Below are positions 61,201-64,000 of a stretch of DNA of 64,000 nt, in pieces. The notes below the pieces were generated by a model. The model was not told the origin of the DNA and ran no database searches. It worked only from the letters and a program-made list of their open reading frames with translations. The position numbers and the translations under genes are program-made. The DNA lies in assembly GCA_006937955.1 (NCBI GenBank), contig SSNP01000294.1, positions 252,773-316,772 of the forward strand, in the 5' to 3' direction. Source of the stretch: Pachypanchax playfairii. Taxonomy: Eukaryota; Chordata; Actinopteri; Cyprinodontiformes; Aplocheilidae. The stretch's first letter is position 1, and every line of letters starts with the position of its first letter.

Positions 61201-62495
61201 ATTTAACCGTTTTAATAAGAACAAACACCTGCGTGTGAATGAAAACTTCTCATCCTCCCACGTTACGTCTCTAATGAGGATAATTAGGGAAATTCTGCAG
61301 CTCCTGCAGTCTGTGTCACTTTAATCAAATTAAAACACCATCATTAATGTGCAAATATGCAAATGTCTCTCCTGCAGGAATAATAGCACACGGGGAGTTC
61401 TGCGCCACAATCGTATTTTGCTGTGTTTCTAATGGGATTAAACTGGTCTGCTGACTGGGTTTCTGTCCAATCACAGCTGAGTCGTGTCACAGTTCGTGTG
61501 TCTCAGGTGTGCAACACAGGATTCATCTGAACGTCTCCAGCGCAGGATCTTTTTATTGTAATAGAAGATGTTCTGATCATTTATCTGGTGCTACATGTTC
61601 TTAAACTGGAGCATTTTTAAACCAGGTTTTATAAATCTGTCTGTTTTACTGCCCGTTTTAATTTAAACAACTTCAGGATGACTGAACAACAGAATGAGTA
61701 ATGTTGTTGTAGAAGTAAACAAACTGTGTTTATATACAAACTGTGAAACATCAGCTGATTTTGTTCTGGTGTTTGTTGGTCAGTGTTACAGCATCGATGT
61801 ATCTGAGCTCCATGAATAATCCTGTAACGTCACAGTTTTCATGTTTTCCAGCTTCGCGCTGCTTTTTATTTTCATAAAGAAGAAACTGTAAATTTTTACT
61901 TTGTGGATTCTTGAAGTTGGAACTTGGATCTACATGTTGATTCATAATAAACATCATTCTGACAGGAATCTGACCTCATACACAGGTAGGTATGAGATGC
62001 AATTCTACAGGTATGTCTCAGACTTACCTGTGAGCAGAATCCAGGAGGAGAGGTGAGTGTGAGCTGAAGAAGTAGTTTAAAAATTTCTAACGAAGTTTGT
62101 GTTTCTTTTTCTGATAAACTAAAGTGGAAAATAAAAATAAAAGTCTATTTTAAATAAATGACTGTAAGTTTCAGATTAGAATGGAGAAACTGGACCTAAA
62201 TATTCCCTGATTTTACAGTCTTTGTTGTCTCTGGGTTTAATTCCAGTCTTGTTTCATGTTTTTATTGTTTTTTGATTGCTGCTTTCTGTGTTTTCAGTGC
62301 TGCTGTTCCTCTCATTGATTCAGAAAAGCTCATCATGTTCTGGTGCTTCTGCTTTGACCTTTAGGAACATTTCTGATGCAGAGGATACCCAGTGGGTCTG
62401 GAAGTTGTTTTAGATTTGGCTGAGCGCACTAACTGCTCATAATTGACTTGGTGGCTCCTTCATGAAATCGTTTTGTGTTGTATTCTTTTGTCCAG
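58216..62495. other. Probable sh3bp4 intron 1
   Basis: No recognised exon. A minus-strand open frame at 58567-58875 has an acidic stretch but no family I recognise. A pyrimidine-rich tract lies at 58745-58830. A single N lies at 59386; unlike the other Ns it is not followed by repeated sequence. Confidence 0.45.
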
Positions 62496-62530
62496 ACTGA
62501 AATGAGCCAGTGTTCTGATAAGTAGCGGCC

Positions 62531-64000
62531 ATGGCTGCCCACCGAATCATCCGAGTGAGCAACAACCACGTCCTCCCTCGCTGTAAGTCTGAGGGGACGC
62601 TGATCGACCTGAGTGAGGGCGTGTCCTCAGCCAGTCTCAGTGATGTTAAAGGTCAGTGTTTCACTGCACTCCCTAAACTTTAATGCAGCTCAGAGAGAAT
62701 TCATTCTAACTGGAACCAGGACAAATGTGTCTTCTTCTTCTTCTCTTTCAGTGCCTTCTCCTAGTGCCTTAAAGCTCAACACTCAAGACCCTTTTGGAGC
62801 TGCACAGGAAGTGGTTGCTATTAAGGATTACTGCCCGAGCAGCTTCACCACGCTGAAGTTCTCCAGAGGAGATCGCCTGTACGTGTTGGACACGTCTGGG
62901 GGAGAGTGGTGGTATGCTCACAACAACACTGAAATGGGCTACATTCCAGCCGCATACGTTCAGCCAATCAGCTTCAGGAACTCTTCACTGAGTGACAGTG
63001 GGATGATTGACAGCCTTGGGGAAGGATATGAGGACGGTTCGAGGGAGTTTGGAGGTCTTGGGGAGTGGACAGGGATGAGCCTGAAACACTCATCCATTTA
63101 CAACAACTCTTCTTTCTCTGTGAACCCTTTTATCTGTCCATTAGATCAAAACTCCAAAGATGTAAACATGAGGAACTCAGCAGATCTTATTTTCTTTGAT
63201 TCTCTGGAATCACAGTCATCCTGTTCTAACAGTCAAACGATCATGGGGAATGGGTTCAGCAGCTGTCATATCAATAAACTCACCAGCCCAAACCAAGAGG
63301 TCACGTCTAACCTCCAGAGAGACAATCCCTTCTTTAAGACTAAACGTTCTCACAGTTTGTCCGAACTGTCCGTCCTGCAGGCGCAGTCGAATCCAACACT
63401 ACCCTCCTCTGGATTCTTCACAGGTCTTACAGCTCCTCTACCGGAGCAGTTTCAGAGCAGAGAGGACTTCAGGACTGCCTGGTTGAACCACAGAAAACTG
63501 GCTCGGTCTTGCCATGACCTTGACTCTCTGGGTCAGAGTCCTGGATGGGGCCAGACCCAACCTGTGGAGACCAATATAGTGTGCAGGCTGGACTGTAATG
63601 GCGGGGTTGTTCAGCTTCCAGACACCAACATCAGCATACACATTCCTGAAGGTCATGTCAGCCACGGAGACTACCAACAAATCTCCATGAAGGCCTTACT
63701 GGACCCCCCTCTGGAGCTCAACAGCAACCACTTCTCCACTGTAAGTCCCGTGGTAGAGATCAAGCTCAGCAACATGGAGACCAAATCGTTCATAACACTG
63801 GAGATAAAAGTATCGGTCACCGTGAAGAAGGAGAGCTGTCACGTTGCTGAAGTGCTTTGTGTCCGAAGTGACTGTAAGGAAGGACCTTACACCCCCATAC
63901 CCAATGCCTACATATACAAGGACACAGTCCAGGTTCAGTTGGAGAGTCTGGAACCTTGCATGTATGTTGCTGTTGTAGTTCAGTCACAGTACATCAACCA
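62531..64000 (+). CDS. sh3bp4: SH3BP4, first two coding exons (3' end beyond window)
   Basis: SH3-domain-binding protein 4, an adaptor for clathrin-mediated endocytosis (transferrin receptor) and a reported negative regulator of Rag GTPase/mTORC1 signalling. Coding exon 1 is 62531-62651 (exon starts at 62496 after TTTTGTCCAG; Kozak-like GCGGCCATGG). A GTCAGT donor is followed by a second exon from 62752, open to the window end: 456 codons visible of a usual total near 960. Residues 18-29 contain [12 protein letters not shown], with a clathrin-box-like LIDLS. DPF lies at 53-55 and NPF at 165-167 and 232-234 (EH/AP2 ligands). The SH3 domain is about 58-115 (AIKDY, WW at 93-94, GYIPAAYV). A ZU5-like domain begins near ETNIVC (313), with [15 protein letters not shown]. 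The conserved [20 protein letters not shown] lies just before it. Confidence 0.96.

Noticed and set aside
63196..63680. ORFs on both strands inside sh3bp4 exon 2
   Set aside because: Alternate-frame shadows of the continuous sh3bp4 reading frame, which has clear SH3 and ZU5 homology.

Overview
This window is vertebrate nuclear DNA, almost certainly from a percomorph-like teleost. The evidence is small exons with GT/AG splice sites, long tandem arrays, fish-type SINE and LINE remnants, MITE-like elements, and four genes whose closest relatives are vertebrate: AHR, a glycophorin C/SMAGP-like membrane protein, S100B and SH3BP4. No bacterial, organellar or CRISPR content was seen. Most long open frames are products of tandem repeats whose unit length is not a multiple of three.

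Layout. Positions 1-17130 hold the 5' part of an aryl hydrocarbon receptor (AHR) gene on the minus strand: exon 1 (17072-17130), a roughly 12.6 kb intron 1, and exon 2 (4291-4478), which carries the bHLH region. The remaining exons lie left of the window. An 11-bp array (1-4088) sits in intron 2. A different 11-bp array (7653-10773, with a second piece at 11991-13044) sits in intron 1. Positions 17131-25277 are upstream or intergenic, with microsatellites and a 28-bp minisatellite (20012-21703 and 21943-22160). Positions 25279-42916 contain two near-identical 8.7 kb blocks. The second runs on into a three-exon gene for a 108-residue single-pass membrane protein (minus strand, 42081-44040); the first holds only exons 2 and 3. 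A TTAA-flanked mobile element follows (45587-46849), then s100b (minus strand, 47926-49055, with a TATA box), another 28-bp array (49915-51205), SINE and LINE insertions, a second TTAA-flanked MITE (56600-57080), a CpG-rich probable promoter (57900-58215), and the first coding exons of sh3bp4 (plus strand, 62531 to beyond 64000).

The strongest overall signal concerns the assembly. Three of the five single-N positions (11990, 21704, 34050) are each followed by sequence that repeats what lies nearby on the other side. Each looks like an unresolved contig overlap or haplotype join placed at a tandem array or G-rich tract. The N at 25278 opens a run of about 68 Gs at the place where the parallel copy has an ordinary G-rich sequence. 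The extra copies, including the partial membrane-protein gene, are therefore probably false duplications.

The genes do not form a functional unit. They are independent vertebrate loci: a ligand-activated transcription factor, a membrane-skeleton-type glycoprotein, a calcium-binding S100 protein and an endocytic adaptor. I did not find a convincing new biological system. The most interesting biology is the pair of 11-bp arrays, both with CATG-initial units, in the first two AHR introns, and the two TTAA-flanked MITEs, one of which has a second inverted-repeat element nested in it.
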